Source: Sporosarcina sp. FSL K6-1508 (GTDB lineage Bacteria; Bacillota; Bacilli; Bacillales_A; Planococcaceae). Taken from it: a DNA stretch of 64,000 nt. Shown one piece after another: positions 1-8,049 of the stretch; the first letter of the stretch is position 1, and every line of letters starts with the position of its first letter. Position numbers and translations under genes: made by a program. The notes below the pieces were generated by a model. The model saw only the letters and a list, made by a program, of their open reading frames with translations, was not told where the DNA came from and did not search any database. The stretch spans positions 1,080,501 through 1,144,500 of the forward strand of contig NZ_JBBOXF010000001.1 of NCBI RefSeq assembly GCF_038007465.1. The letters are read 5' to 3'.

Positions 1-105
1 TAAACTCGTTAAGCTAATGGATGTGCAAGATAATAATGGGATATAAGTGCATAGAAATACCGTACATACATAAAAGAGAGTCAGAATTAGACGTTTAAGG
101 AGGAG

Positions 106-1536
106 ATGGATATTCGCTCACAAAAAAGAGTACGCATGGCTTTTCTGGTGTTGATTCTAGGGTGTGCAGTGCTGACGGGCTGTACTGATGAGACAGAATC
201 CACTATGAATCAAACGGGTGATGCAGCGGAGAGTAAGGAAGAAAAGACAGTAATCATAGAGGATGAGGATATTCCCGATGCGCCGAAGAGCCTTAAGGAA
301 GTGATTGCCCAGCAACCCGGAAAGTTAGTGGAAGAACATATGGAGCCGGACGTTGAAGCAGCGCGTACAGTGAATTTTACAACCTACAATAAATTTTATG
401 ATCATACGTTTAAAGAAATTGCTCAAGATGAATTATCAGTTTATTTCACGGGAAATAAATTATCGAACAGTGATGAGATCTATAACTACTTGGTGTACCA
501 GCTTGGATCTGGTCAATACGAATCATTATATAGACGACTTGAGTCTTATGAGCATGGGTATGTGATGCCTGAATTGCCAGAGGGGAAGGAAAAAATAGAA
601 ATTGCCAAAGTCCAGAAAACCAATATCGTTATTTTAATGGATGCAAGCGGAAGTATGAAGGCTGAAGTAAAGGGCGGTTCAAAGATGAAACTTGCAAAAG
701 AGGCGATTGAAACATTTACTGCCGGATTAGACTCTGGTGTCAACGTATCTCTGCTCGCTTATGGCCATAAAGGCGCGGGAACAGAAGCGGACAAAAAGCT
801 TTCTTGCCAGACAATTGATACCGTTTATCCGTTAGGGTCCTATGATGAACCATCTTTTCACGAGGCGATGGATTCCTTCCAAGCAAGCGGTTGGACACCG
901 CTTGCGGGGGCTATTGAGAAAGCGGATGCCATCCTGGCTTCTCATGGAAGTGAAGCGTATCGAAATATCGTTTACATTGTGAGCGATGGCATCGAGACCT
1001 GTGGTGGTGATCCAATCGAGGCGGCAAAGAAATTGAATGACAGCAAGATTGAAGCCAAAGTTAATATCATCGGTTTTGATGTTGATGATGAAGGGCAGGC
1101 CCAGCTGAAACAGGTAGCAGAAGCTGGCGGCGGAAGTTATGCGACAGTACGTGATCAAAACGACTTTGAAGGTGTACTGCTCAAGAAGTGGCAACCAAGC
1201 TTGATGCAAGTGATTAGCCAACAAGGGGTCAAACTACAAGACTTAGTCGGTCATCTGACTGAGCTTGTCGAGATTTCCGAACCTCTTGTGAATATCTCAG
1301 ACCGGGAAGCGAACCGGGTTATTGACGCGGCTTCATTCCTGAGAAGTGAAAAGCTGATTAGCGAAGAGAATGGACAAAAGGTGATTGACCAGGCTCAAGA
1401 GATACGTGAACTTCGAAATGATCATTTCAGGGAAATTAAAGAGCGGAAGAGTGAAGAAGCGGAGCAAATCAGAAATGAAATTAATGCTAAGGTAGAAGCT
1501 TGGAAAGAAAAGTGGCATTTGGAGTTGGATAAATGA
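106..1536 (+). CDS. VWA-domain lipoprotein
   Basis: Predicted surface lipoprotein of unknown role. Residues 1-26 form a lipoprotein signal peptide: a basic start (KRVR), a hydrophobic core and the lipobox LTGC, which puts the acylated cysteine at residue 26. An acidic linker follows. A von Willebrand factor A domain carries the metal-binding MIDAS motif DASGS at about residues 179-183, and the last 90 residues are highly charged and probably coiled coil. VWA domains bind protein ligands through a metal ion (family knowledge); the partner cannot be told. The start is uncertain: AAGGAGG at 97-103 lies only 2 bases before this ATG, so a rare ATT at 112 or the ATG at 136 (which keeps a shorter signal peptide) are alternatives. 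Confidence 0.85.
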   Translation: MDIRSQKRVRMAFLVLILGCAVLTGCTDETESTMNQTGDAAESKEEKTVIIEDEDIPDAPKSLKEVIAQQPGKLVEEHMEPDVEAARTVNFTTYNKFYDHTFKEIAQDELSVYFTGNKLSNSDEIYNYLVYQLGSGQYESLYRRLESYEHGYVMPELPEGKEKIEIAKVQKTNIVILMDASGSMKAEVKGGSKMKLAKEAIETFTAGLDSGVNVSLLAYGHKGAGTEADKKLSCQTIDTVYPLGSYDEPSFHEAMDSFQASGWTPLAGAIEKADAILASHGSEAYRNIVYIVSDGIETCGGDPIEAAKKLNDSKIEAKVNIIGFDVDDEGQAQLKQVAEAGGGSYATVRDQNDFEGVLLKKWQPSLMQVISQQGVKLQDLVGHLTELVEISEPLVNISDREANRVIDAASFLRSEKLISEENGQKVIDQAQEIRELRNDHFREIKERKSEEAEQIRNEINAKVEAWKEKWHLELDK

Positions 1537-1548
1537 TTACTGATAACG

Positions 1549-1575
1549 CCTGTCGCTTGATTTGTAAGTGACAGG
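1549..1575 (+). terminator. Hairpin after the VWA lipoprotein gene
   Basis: CCTGTCGCTT at 1549-1558 pairs with AAGTGACAGG at 1566-1575 (one G-T pair). There is no clear T-run after it, so it is at best a weak terminator or an RNA-stabilising hairpin. Confidence 0.35.
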
Positions 1576-1641
1576 TATTCCCATTTATCTAACGGATGTT
1601 AAAAGTACGGATTTATTCATTTTGCAGAGGTGGGGATACGG

Positions 1642-2802
1642 ATGTTTGTTAATGTACTTCTATTCGCGTTTCTTTTTTCTATATTCATCTACTCAATTTG
1701 GAAAATGGCACGAAGTTTTAGTGGAGAAAACAAAACGGAATTACATGAGGCCAATATAAGAGAAAGGGTATTTGACACATTTATTTTGATGTGCATTTCT
1801 TGCTTTATATTGTTAGGTTATACCTTTGACAGTCAAGGTGTAGCAGGCGGAAAACCGTTACATATTTATGCAGAGACAGGTAAGTCGACAGCGGGTTATG
1901 CTTCACTTTCGATTACCCATGTTCCTACGACTTTTGCCTTTTTCATTTTGAGTTTGATTGCCTATCGGCTGTTATCGGCTAAAATGGGGAAGCTGCCTCC
2001 TATTTTATATGTTGTTTGCAGTTCATTATTGATTGCAAATATCTTATTTACTTTGGTATATCTTACACATACAGGATTCTTACAGTATGGCAGCTCGCTT
2101 GATGGCGGGATTGCGGTTTTCTGCATTCAATTTGGTTATGGCTCCTTAAGTTTATTGTACATTGCCAAGTTAAACGAATCATTGAAACAATTCCTTACCC
2201 TCCAACAAGAACGGAATATCCAGTATACAAATAAGTTGTTAAGGGTTCTCTCGCAGATTTCTTTGCACTATCATCGGGTACCTGTCTTGGGTATGCTATT
2301 TTTATTTCCGGTTATTGTATTGATCCAACTCTTCTTAGTTTTATTGGGACAACGGCCAGATAGTTTTATCCAAGTCTTTCTTGATACGAGTAGTTATAAT
2401 TACTCCAAAATGCCTGCGCCTCCTCCGGAAATCGTTCGGGGGGATGGACATTATCTATGCACTGTCTCTGCGGCGGGACATAAGCGATTGGTAAAACCGG
2501 TGCGGTCTGGAATACGTCATGGGGAACGAATTGTTGTGAATCGTCAATTATTAATTGCCAATGCATTCGAAAATATCATTGAGCAATATACACCCAACCT
2601 CCATAAAAGAATTCGTCTTTTCTATGATACGTATGGCTATCCAATAAGTAAGCACATTCAAACGAAGTGGTCTGCTGATATTGTCTATCTTCTAATGAAG
2701 CCACTAGAATGGCTATTCTTAGTGGTGTTATACACTGTCGATCGACACCCTGAAAATCGAATACACGTGCAGTATAGTGAACTGAGGGGTGTGAATTTGT
2801 AA
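1642..2802 (+). CDS. Multi-pass membrane protein of unknown function (possibly DUF6688)
   Basis: A 386-residue membrane protein. About seven hydrophobic segments fill residues 1-260, including one at the N-terminus and strong ones near 45-60, 95-110, 125-145, 160-175 and 215-235. They are followed by a soluble region with a proline run (PAPPPEIVRG), a CTVSAAGHKR stretch, and a C-terminal amphipathic end with YTVDRHPENRIH. The C-terminal part resembles my memory of the DUF6688 family, with low certainty. ATG 1642 is preferred over the in-frame GTG at 1630 because GAGGTG at 1627-1632 overlaps that GTG and is spaced 9 bases from 1642. It lies about 100 bases after the VWA lipoprotein gene on the same strand, so the two may work together at the membrane; that is inference from position only. 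Confidence 0.7.
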   Translation: MFVNVLLFAFLFSIFIYSIWKMARSFSGENKTELHEANIRERVFDTFILMCISCFILLGYTFDSQGVAGGKPLHIYAETGKSTAGYASLSITHVPTTFAFFILSLIAYRLLSAKMGKLPPILYVVCSSLLIANILFTLVYLTHTGFLQYGSSLDGGIAVFCIQFGYGSLSLLYIAKLNESLKQFLTLQQERNIQYTNKLLRVLSQISLHYHRVPVLGMLFLFPVIVLIQLFLVLLGQRPDSFIQVFLDTSSYNYSKMPAPPPEIVRGDGHYLCTVSAAGHKRLVKPVRSGIRHGERIVVNRQLLIANAFENIIEQYTPNLHKRIRLFYDTYGYPISKHIQTKWSADIVYLLMKPLEWLFLVVLYTVDRHPENRIHVQYSELRGVNL

Positions 2803-2893
2803 ATACTGTTCAAGATATATACACTTCAACATGATAACTAAGCAGCTATCTGTGGGAATTAAAAAGGGATATGATGAGTAAGAGGTGACGTGC

Positions 2894-3802
2894 ATGAATA
2901 GAGTTCCAATGCTGCAAATGTCATTGGCGATGGCTATTTTTGGTTCGATTGGATTCTTTACAGGGAAGACAGGTATTCCTGCAGTAGAATTAGTTTTTGT
3001 TCGGTGTATTTGTGCCACGCTTTTTTTAGGATTTTGTTGGTTCATCACGGGTCAACATAAAGTAGAGGTATGGTGCAAGCGAGAAGTTTTGCAAACGATT
3101 GTTTGTGGCATCTTTTTAGTTTTGAACTGGGTGTTTTTATTTAAGGCATTCGAAGAAATGTCAATTACGGTTGCAATCACGCTTTATAATTTAGCGCCGA
3201 TTTTTGTACTCATCATAGGGAGCATATTTTTAAAAGAGAAGATGACGCTGACGTCGTTGCTGGCAATTGTCACCTGTTTTTTAGGAAGTGTGTTCATTAT
3301 CGGTATCCAACATTTTAATTCGTTAGCCGATTTCGTAGGTTCGGGCTTTGTCTGGGCAATCCTTTCGGCTGTGTGCTATGCAATGACGATGCTAATAGGA
3401 AAAGGGATTACAAATCTTAGTGCGTATGCAATGACGTTTGTTCAGACAGCAATAGGGATTCTCATGTTATTTCCGTTTATGAACTTCGCTGTATTCATTG
3501 GGTTAAGTGACTCGAATTGGCTATACATAATTGGGACGGGCTTAATCCATACAGGGTTTGTTTATTATTTGTTTTTTAATAGCCTTCGGAAATTATCGAC
3601 GATTGTCATATCGGCTTTAGTGTTTGTCGATCCAGTAGTTGCAATTCTGCTCGATACACTTATTTTAGATTTCCGACCTTCTATTTTACAAAGTTTTGGC
3701 ATCCTTCTTATTTTCGGCGGGATTGTGTATACAATCGTTAAACAAGAGAAGATAGTCGTTGCCAGCGATGGAGATGGAGGGCTAGAAAGATACTTGCTAT
3801 AG
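2894..3802 (+). CDS. EamA/DMT-family transporter
   Basis: Membrane transporter of the drug/metabolite (EamA) superfamily, 302 residues and about ten transmembrane segments arranged as two EamA repeats. The first repeat starts with MAIFGSIGFFTGKTGIP and the second near residue 150 with SGFVWAILSAVCYAMTMLIG. Both the length and the small-residue-rich helices are typical. Family members export amino acids or other small metabolites, but the substrate cannot be read from the sequence. ATG 2894 is chosen because AGAGGTG at 2881-2887 is spaced 6 bases from it; the upstream in-frame GTG (2885) lies inside that ribosome binding site. It appears to be a single-gene unit. Confidence 0.88.
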   Translation: MNRVPMLQMSLAMAIFGSIGFFTGKTGIPAVELVFVRCICATLFLGFCWFITGQHKVEVWCKREVLQTIVCGIFLVLNWVFLFKAFEEMSITVAITLYNLAPIFVLIIGSIFLKEKMTLTSLLAIVTCFLGSVFIIGIQHFNSLADFVGSGFVWAILSAVCYAMTMLIGKGITNLSAYAMTFVQTAIGILMLFPFMNFAVFIGLSDSNWLYIIGTGLIHTGFVYYLFFNSLRKLSTIVISALVFVDPVVAILLDTLILDFRPSILQSFGILLIFGGIVYTIVKQEKIVVASDGDGGLERYLL

Positions 3803-4100
3803 ATGTGCATGGAACTACCGGGTAGCTATGCTCTGTTGATCTTGTACAGGCACTGTTTTATAGGTGGGAGCGAGGAGAGCCGAGTCAGCATGGTTAATGG
3901 CTGGTGGCCTCCTCTAAGCGCCGTATTGGACTTATCACTACCAATCGTCGATAAAAGCTCTCTAACGGCACGTCAAACTCCTTAAACAAAGGCATATTTA
4001 TCTCGCCACAGACAGAAGACTCCCACTTCTAAACAAAGTGAAAGTAGGGGGAGTTCAAAAGCAAGCGTAGCAGTTTCTTGAAAAGAAAGAAAAGTGGGAA
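3803..4100. other. Gene-free stretch before the ABC-F leader
   Basis: No convincing gene is seen on either strand. The only structure noticed is an imperfect hairpin at about 4019-4054, where ACTCCC and ACTT pair with GGGAGT and AAGT. The short open frames here have no ribosome binding site and no recognisable protein character. Confidence 0.5.
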
Positions 4101-4106
4101 TACTGT

Positions 4107-4135
4107 TTACTGATAGCTGAGACCTATGATACAAT
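4107..4135 (+). promoter_or_regulatory. Probable sigma-A promoter of the ABC-F leader
   Basis: A -10 box TACAAT at 4130-4135 is preceded at 17 bases by TTACTG (4107-4112), a moderate match to TTGACA. It lies about 25 bases before the leader ORF, so transcription would begin near 4142 and include the whole attenuator. Confidence 0.5.
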
Positions 4136-4160
4136 ACATATAACTTTAAAAGAGAAGGGT

Positions 4161-4193
4161 ATGAGGGTGGACAATGAAGTACTAATCTATTGA
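4161..4193 (+). CDS. Ten-residue leader peptide (uORF) of the ABC-F gene
   Basis: A short reading frame ATG...TGA encodes MRVDNEVLIY and is preceded by AGAGAAGGG at 4151-4159. The coding bases themselves pair with a downstream segment (GTGGACA and ACTAATC with TGTCCAC and GATTAGT near 4227-4248), so a ribosome stalled on the uORF would open or rearrange this hairpin. That is the arrangement known from antibiotic-induced resistance leaders, including those of ABC-F genes. The peptide is too short to identify by similarity; the call rests on position, ribosome binding site and pairing. Confidence 0.55.
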   Translation: MRVDNEVLIY

Positions 4194-4353
4194 TTCCGGG
4201 AAATTGAATTTTTATTCGAACGGGAAATAGGATTAGTCTGTCCACTTTTAAATAGTTCCTTCCTCTTTACACGTGTGAGAGGCTTTTTAGCGAACGTTAA
4301 ATTTGGATGAAAAGTGACTGATCCTTCCGATTATAAATCGGAGGGATTTTTTT
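4161..4353 (+). promoter_or_regulatory. Attenuator leader: uORF hairpin plus two intrinsic terminators
   Basis: Three structures follow each other. First is a long hairpin in which the uORF region pairs with bases up to about 4248. Second is CCTCT...AGAGG with a short T-run at about 4262-4290. Third is a strong terminator at 4321-4353: an 11-bp stem (ATCCTTCCGAT with ATCGGAGGGAT, one G-T pair), loop TATAA, then seven T. The last T-run ends about 28 bases before the start codon, so most transcripts should stop unless the leader is remodelled. Transcription attenuation responding to ribosome-targeting antibiotics is established for vmlR of B. subtilis and related ABC-F genes; that this leader works likewise is inference. 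Confidence 0.7.
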
Positions 4354-4380
4354 GGTCCCTCCGTACTTGGAGGTATGGAT

Positions 4381-6051
4381 ATGCTTATGGGAACAGTGAA
4401 TCAGATAGCAGTTGTGCATGGTGAAAAGGTGATTCTTGACGGGGTGTCTGCGGATATTCCGGAAGGAGCATGTATTGCGATTGTTGGAGCGAATGGCGCC
4501 GGGAAAACGACGCTACTGTCATTATTGGCGGGGGAGACAACGCCGACGTCAGGTTCGATTAATTGGAACGGCAAGCCGCCGTCCATCACTTACTTCAGGC
4601 AGGAACAGGAAGACGAGGGAGCAACCGATTGGGAACGAGCGGAAACCCATATGTACCGACGGAAGTGGAAAGTACCGGAGCGTGTTAAATATCGTTCTGC
4701 AAGCGGCGGAGAACGGATGAAAATGCGGCTTTCAACTGCGCTTGCCGAGAAGAGCAGGCTTATTCTTCTGGACGAACCGACGAATCACTTGGACAGAGAC
4801 AGTTTGGAAGAATTGATCCGAATTATTAATGATGCTGATGGTACGTACTTGATCGTGTCCCACGACCGGCATTTCATCGACCAGACGGCAGATTTTGTGT
4901 TTGAAATCGAGTACGGCAAGTTGACGGTTTACAAAGGAAACTATACACAATACCGGAAACTGAAGGATGCGAATCGCGAAGTCCAGTTGAAGCATTACGA
5001 ACAGCAACAGCGAAAGATCGAGCAAGTGGAAGAGCAAATCGCAGAGTTGGAAAATTGGTCTGCGAAGGCGCATGCGGAATCGACGAAAAAGGGCGGAAGA
5101 ATGATGGGAGCAAAGGAATACTTCCGGATGAAGGCGAAAAAACGCGATGTCCAAATCCGCTCGAAGCATAAACGGCTAGAAGGGGAATTGGAAAAAGGTC
5201 GTATTGAGAAGCCTGAAGATGAAATTGGTGTGTCTTTTAATGTCAAAAGCGGAAAGAAAAAAGGGAAAAGAGTCATGGAGTTGAAAGATATCCGAAAGTC
5301 ATTCAGTGGGCATGAACTTTTTGCGGACGTCTCGTTTACAGTGCAGGCCGGCGAGCGAATTGGTCTTGTCGGTCGGAATGGCGCCGGAAAATCGACACTT
5401 TTCCGGATGATATTAGGGGAAGAAGATTATAAAGGAGATCTTTGGAAAACACAGGGGATGACGATTGGTTATTTAAGTCAGACAGTACTTGATTTTCCGC
5501 AGGACGTAACGATGGCGAATTACTTTTATGCGGATACATTCCGCGAACAGGGAATGATCCGTACTCATTTGACGAATCTAGGCTTTTCGAAGAAGCATTG
5601 GGACCTTCCGCTTTCAACTCTTAGCATGGGAGAACGCATGAAGGTCAAGCTGATGCAATTTATTCTTGAAGAAACGGACGTATTGTTTCTGGATGAACCG
5701 ACGAATCATCTCGATCTGCCCTCAAGAGAAGAGCTTGAAAAGACATTGGAGACGTTTCCAGGAACACTTCTATTTGCCTCCCATGACCGCTATTTTACAG
5801 AGAGGATGGCGAATGGGCTTCTCCTATTCGAGCGGGGGACAGTACGAAAAGTGCCTATGACATATGCTGAATGGCAAGAGCATGGAAACGCGGTGCAACC
5901 GGAAAAAACCTCTGAGGAGCGTTTGAGACTTGAAACGGAACTGCAGGCGGTGCTTGGACAGCTAAGCATGATGAAACCGGGAGAGAAAGGCTATGCTGAT
6001 CTCGATAGGACTTTTAATGAGTTAAGCAAACGTCTGCGAGAATTGAAGTGA
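4381..6051 (+). CDS. vmlR: ABC-F ribosomal protection protein, VmlR-like
   Basis: Soluble ABC-F ATPase of 556 residues with two nucleotide-binding domains and no membrane segments. The first has Walker A GANGAGKTT (about residues 35-43), signature SGGER and Walker B LILLDEPTNHLD. The second has GRNGAGKST (about 331), LSMGER and VLFLDEPTNHLD. The segment between them (about 190-290) is a charged helical linker. In antibiotic-resistance ABC-F proteins (VmlR, Vga, Lsa) this linker reaches the peptidyl-transferase centre and displaces lincosamide, streptogramin A or pleuromutilin drugs. ATG 4381 is spaced 7 bases from GGAGG at 4369-4373; the ATG at 4375 is too close. The attenuator leader supports a resistance role over a housekeeping one. 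The exact drug spectrum is not readable. Confidence 0.85.
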   Translation: MLMGTVNQIAVVHGEKVILDGVSADIPEGACIAIVGANGAGKTTLLSLLAGETTPTSGSINWNGKPPSITYFRQEQEDEGATDWERAETHMYRRKWKVPERVKYRSASGGERMKMRLSTALAEKSRLILLDEPTNHLDRDSLEELIRIINDADGTYLIVSHDRHFIDQTADFVFEIEYGKLTVYKGNYTQYRKLKDANREVQLKHYEQQQRKIEQVEEQIAELENWSAKAHAESTKKGGRMMGAKEYFRMKAKKRDVQIRSKHKRLEGELEKGRIEKPEDEIGVSFNVKSGKKKGKRVMELKDIRKSFSGHELFADVSFTVQAGERIGLVGRNGAGKSTLFRMILGEEDYKGDLWKTQGMTIGYLSQTVLDFPQDVTMANYFYADTFREQGMIRTHLTNLGFSKKHWDLPLSTLSMGERMKVKLMQFILEETDVLFLDEPTNHLDLPSREELEKTLETFPGTLLFASHDRYFTERMANGLLLFERGTVRKVPMTYAEWQEHGNAVQPEKTSEERLRLETELQAVLGQLSMMKPGEKGYADLDRTFNELSKRLRELK

Positions 6052-6117
6052 ATGGAGAACCAAACGACCACACGGACATCAAATAAGTATTTAACCTTTA
6101 ATTCAAGGGGGATTTAA

Positions 6118-6166
6118 AAATAACTGTACATTTAGCCGGGTTATTGGGCTGAGTGTACAGTTATTT
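6118..6166. terminator. Bidirectional terminator-like hairpin
   Basis: A perfect 13-base inverted repeat (AAATAACTGTACA at 6118-6130 and its complement at 6154-6166), with a further AGCC/GGCT pairing inside, lies between the convergent ABC-F and yitT genes. The A-rich and T-rich ends let it serve both strands. Confidence 0.75.
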
Positions 6167-6309
6167 CTACTGCTATATAAGTTGAGGTGTTTAATACTGA
6201 GCTTAGGCATCTCTGTAGCGTAAACTCCAATTTATATACCAGAAAAAGTCGTGCAGAATTGATACGGGCTAGTTGGAAGTAAGTATTTTTTTATCAATTA
6301 ACCTTAAGT

Positions 6310-7116
6310 CTAATTATTAGTGAATTTGCCATCAACTTCTACAGTTTCAAATATATTTATAAAAGCATGTTCATCATACTTTCGGACAATCTGTTTAATT
6401 TGTAATGTTTCGTAGCGTGTAACAACCATCATTAAAATATCCTTTTTCTCTTGTGTATATCCCCCATATCCCTCGGTGATAGTGATGCCCCGGTAGATAG
6501 ATTGCAATAAATCATTACGTATTAAGACTCCTTTTGAAGTAACAATTTGCATCGTTAATTTCACATGATTTGTAAAAATGGTATCGATCATTTTACCAGT
6601 CAAATAGATAGATAACAGGGTGTATAATGCTTTTTCCCAGTCAAAGACAACCCCGGAAATGAGAACGATTATACCGTTCATCCCTGTAAGAAGAAGACCG
6701 ATACTGAAGGAACTAGTACGGGAAATCAAAATTGCGATAATATCCAATCCGCCGGAGGTTCCTGAATGCTTTAGGATAAGGCCCACACCGATACCGCCAA
6801 TTCCACCCCCAAAAACTGTCGATAACAATATATTGTCTGTAACTTGAACTACTGGCAGCAAGTATAGGAAGGTGGAAAGTGAAACAACACAAATTAATGT
6901 ATTGATGGTGATGGTTTTTCCGAGTTTGTAGTAGCCTAAAATAACTAAAGGCAAATTCAGCACCAAATTTAATAAACCAGTATTAAATGGAGTGATTAAG
7001 CCAAGCAAGATAGCGATTCCACTGATTCCACTACTTAAAATACCGAAAGGGACTAGAAAGAAATTAAAGGCAAATGCAACAATCAGTGATCCTAAAACGA
7101 CGATTAAATTTTTCAT
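6310..7116 (-). CDS. yitT: YitT-family membrane protein (DUF161/DUF2179)
   Basis: A 268-residue membrane protein with about five or six hydrophobic helices in residues 1-180 and a C-terminal soluble DUF2179-type domain (about 195-265; TEGYGGYTQEKKDILMMVVT is characteristic). The function of the family is not settled. The start at 7116 is preceded on this strand by AAAGGAGAG with 9-base spacing, so a longer frame from 7143 is not used. Uniquely informative here is its leader: a complete T-box with promoter (7193-7501) stands directly upstream, so expression should rise when one tRNA, predicted to be isoleucyl, is uncharged. That suggests a role linked to amino-acid supply or transport. It is transcribed alone and converges with the ABC-F gene. 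Confidence 0.85.
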   Translation of the reverse strand: MKNLIVVLGSLIVAFAFNFFLVPFGILSSGISGIAILLGLITPFNTGLLNLVLNLPLVILGYYKLGKTITINTLICVVSLSTFLYLLPVVQVTDNILLSTVFGGGIGGIGVGLILKHSGTSGGLDIIAILISRTSSFSIGLLLTGMNGIIVLISGVVFDWEKALYTLLSIYLTGKMIDTIFTNHVKLTMQIVTSKGVLIRNDLLQSIYRGITITEGYGGYTQEKKDILMMVVTRYETLQIKQIVRKYDEHAFINIFETVEVDGKFTNN

Positions 7117-7192
7117 TAATGTAAACTCTCCTTTAAAAAACATTAAAGATACCCTTGCACTGGCGTGGAAAATTATCCCGGCCTTTTACAAT

Positions 7193-7466
7193 AAAAAAAC
7201 TCGCCCCTAAAAAAGGGACGAGTTTGTGCTCGCGATACCACCCATATTCCGCAAGTCTCCCAAAGGAAACATACGGCACTCAGTCAACGTACAATCATAC
7301 GTGTTCCATTATAACGGTGGATAACCGTCAAAGCTTACTAATCTTCAGCTTTGCATCTCGGAGATGATGTTCGGATAAGATCTGTCCATCGGCTTACACC
7401 AGGCGCCGACTCTCTGGAGAACAGAGTTCTTTTCGTACTTTTTCTCGTTGTAGACTTTAGTTGTTA
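7193..7466 (-). promoter_or_regulatory. T-box leader, predicted isoleucine specifier, upstream of yitT
   Basis: Read on the minus strand, the leader starts near 7466. It shows Stem I with the AGTA element, an apical loop resembling GGTGTAAGCC, and a specifier region GAACATCATC in which ATC followed by A is the likely codon (isoleucine). The T-box sequence TATGGGTGGTATCGCG (7231-7246) comes next, followed at once by a terminator in which ACTCGTCCC pairs with GGGGCGAGT, ending in T7 at 7193. The element order and spacing match the known T-box class. Specifier assignment is by position relative to GAAC and is less certain than the class. Confidence 0.88.
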
Positions 7467-7472
7467 GAAGCT

Positions 7473-7501
7473 AATTTAGCAGAGAAAAATAGAAGTGTCA
7501 A
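7473..7501 (-). promoter_or_regulatory. Sigma-A promoter of the T-box/yitT transcript
   Basis: On the minus strand a perfect TTGACA (7496-7501) is followed after exactly 17 bases by TAAATT (7473-7478). The predicted start near 7466 coincides with the 5' end of the T-box Stem I. Confidence 0.8.
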
Positions 7502-7800
7502 CATGTACTTTTCAATTTCGTGGCCACTTCAACCATTGATTTAACCAAAAGAACATGTTTGTTCAGCGTGCGAGGGGTGGTACTAACGATTAACTTGCTA
7601 GGGTGCTCCTAAACCTAGAGACACGAACTGAAAAGAACATAAAGAAGGAGTAACCATATGGCATCTCTGAAATTAGTGTATATCGGGCAGATAATGGACG
7701 CTTGTGCAGGAGCTTGAAAAATCTATTTTGGTCTTGATTCAAGGAAAGGGGAGGGGGAAAAGGTCTTGAAGGGAACATCGCAAAAGTTCAGTTTAAATCT
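7502..7800. other. Intergenic stretch with one possible micro-ORF
   Basis: No established gene is seen. A strong ribosome binding site AAGAAGGAG at 7642-7650 precedes ATG 7658, which opens a 19-codon frame (MASLKLVYIGQIMDACAGA) ending at 7717. It could be a leader peptide, a tiny protein or the start of a lost gene. Nothing else is recognised. Confidence 0.3.
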
Positions 7801-7807
7801 AGTCATT

Positions 7808-7930
7808 TGATGTATACATAAAAAAGTGTGTTGTACACGTTATTGTATACATGTGTAAACGATAACGTGTACATGTATACAATCAAGTACACAACTAGTG
7901 TTTATATACGTATACAAAAATGTATACAAG
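7808..7930 (+). repeat. TGTATACA array, candidate centromere (parC-like) of the actin cassette
   Basis: The palindrome TGTATACA occurs at 7811, 7844, 7874 and 7921, with a one-base variant CGTATACA at 7909 and several relaxed copies (GTGTACA, GTACAC) between. The array sits just upstream of the actin-like gene, where type II and Alp7-type partition cassettes carry the repeats bound by the ParR/Alp7R adaptor, which also represses the operon. Function is inferred from this position. Confidence 0.65.
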
Positions 7931-8049
7931 TTTACGCATATGCAAACAATATTACATTTGTGTGATAAACAGTGGAATAGGATTGACCTGCCAACAATAC
8001 TCCAGTACCATTTTAGTAGAAAGACATAGTAATGAAAGGGATGATTCTT

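Noticed and set aside
3803..4245. Short frames of 60 and 87 codons on both strands
   Set aside because: No ribosome binding sites or protein-like composition, and the leftward one covers the ABC-F leader structures.
7590..7778. 62-codon leftward frame before the partition cassette
   Set aside because: It is proline-rich and antisense, has no ribosome binding site and no recognisable character.
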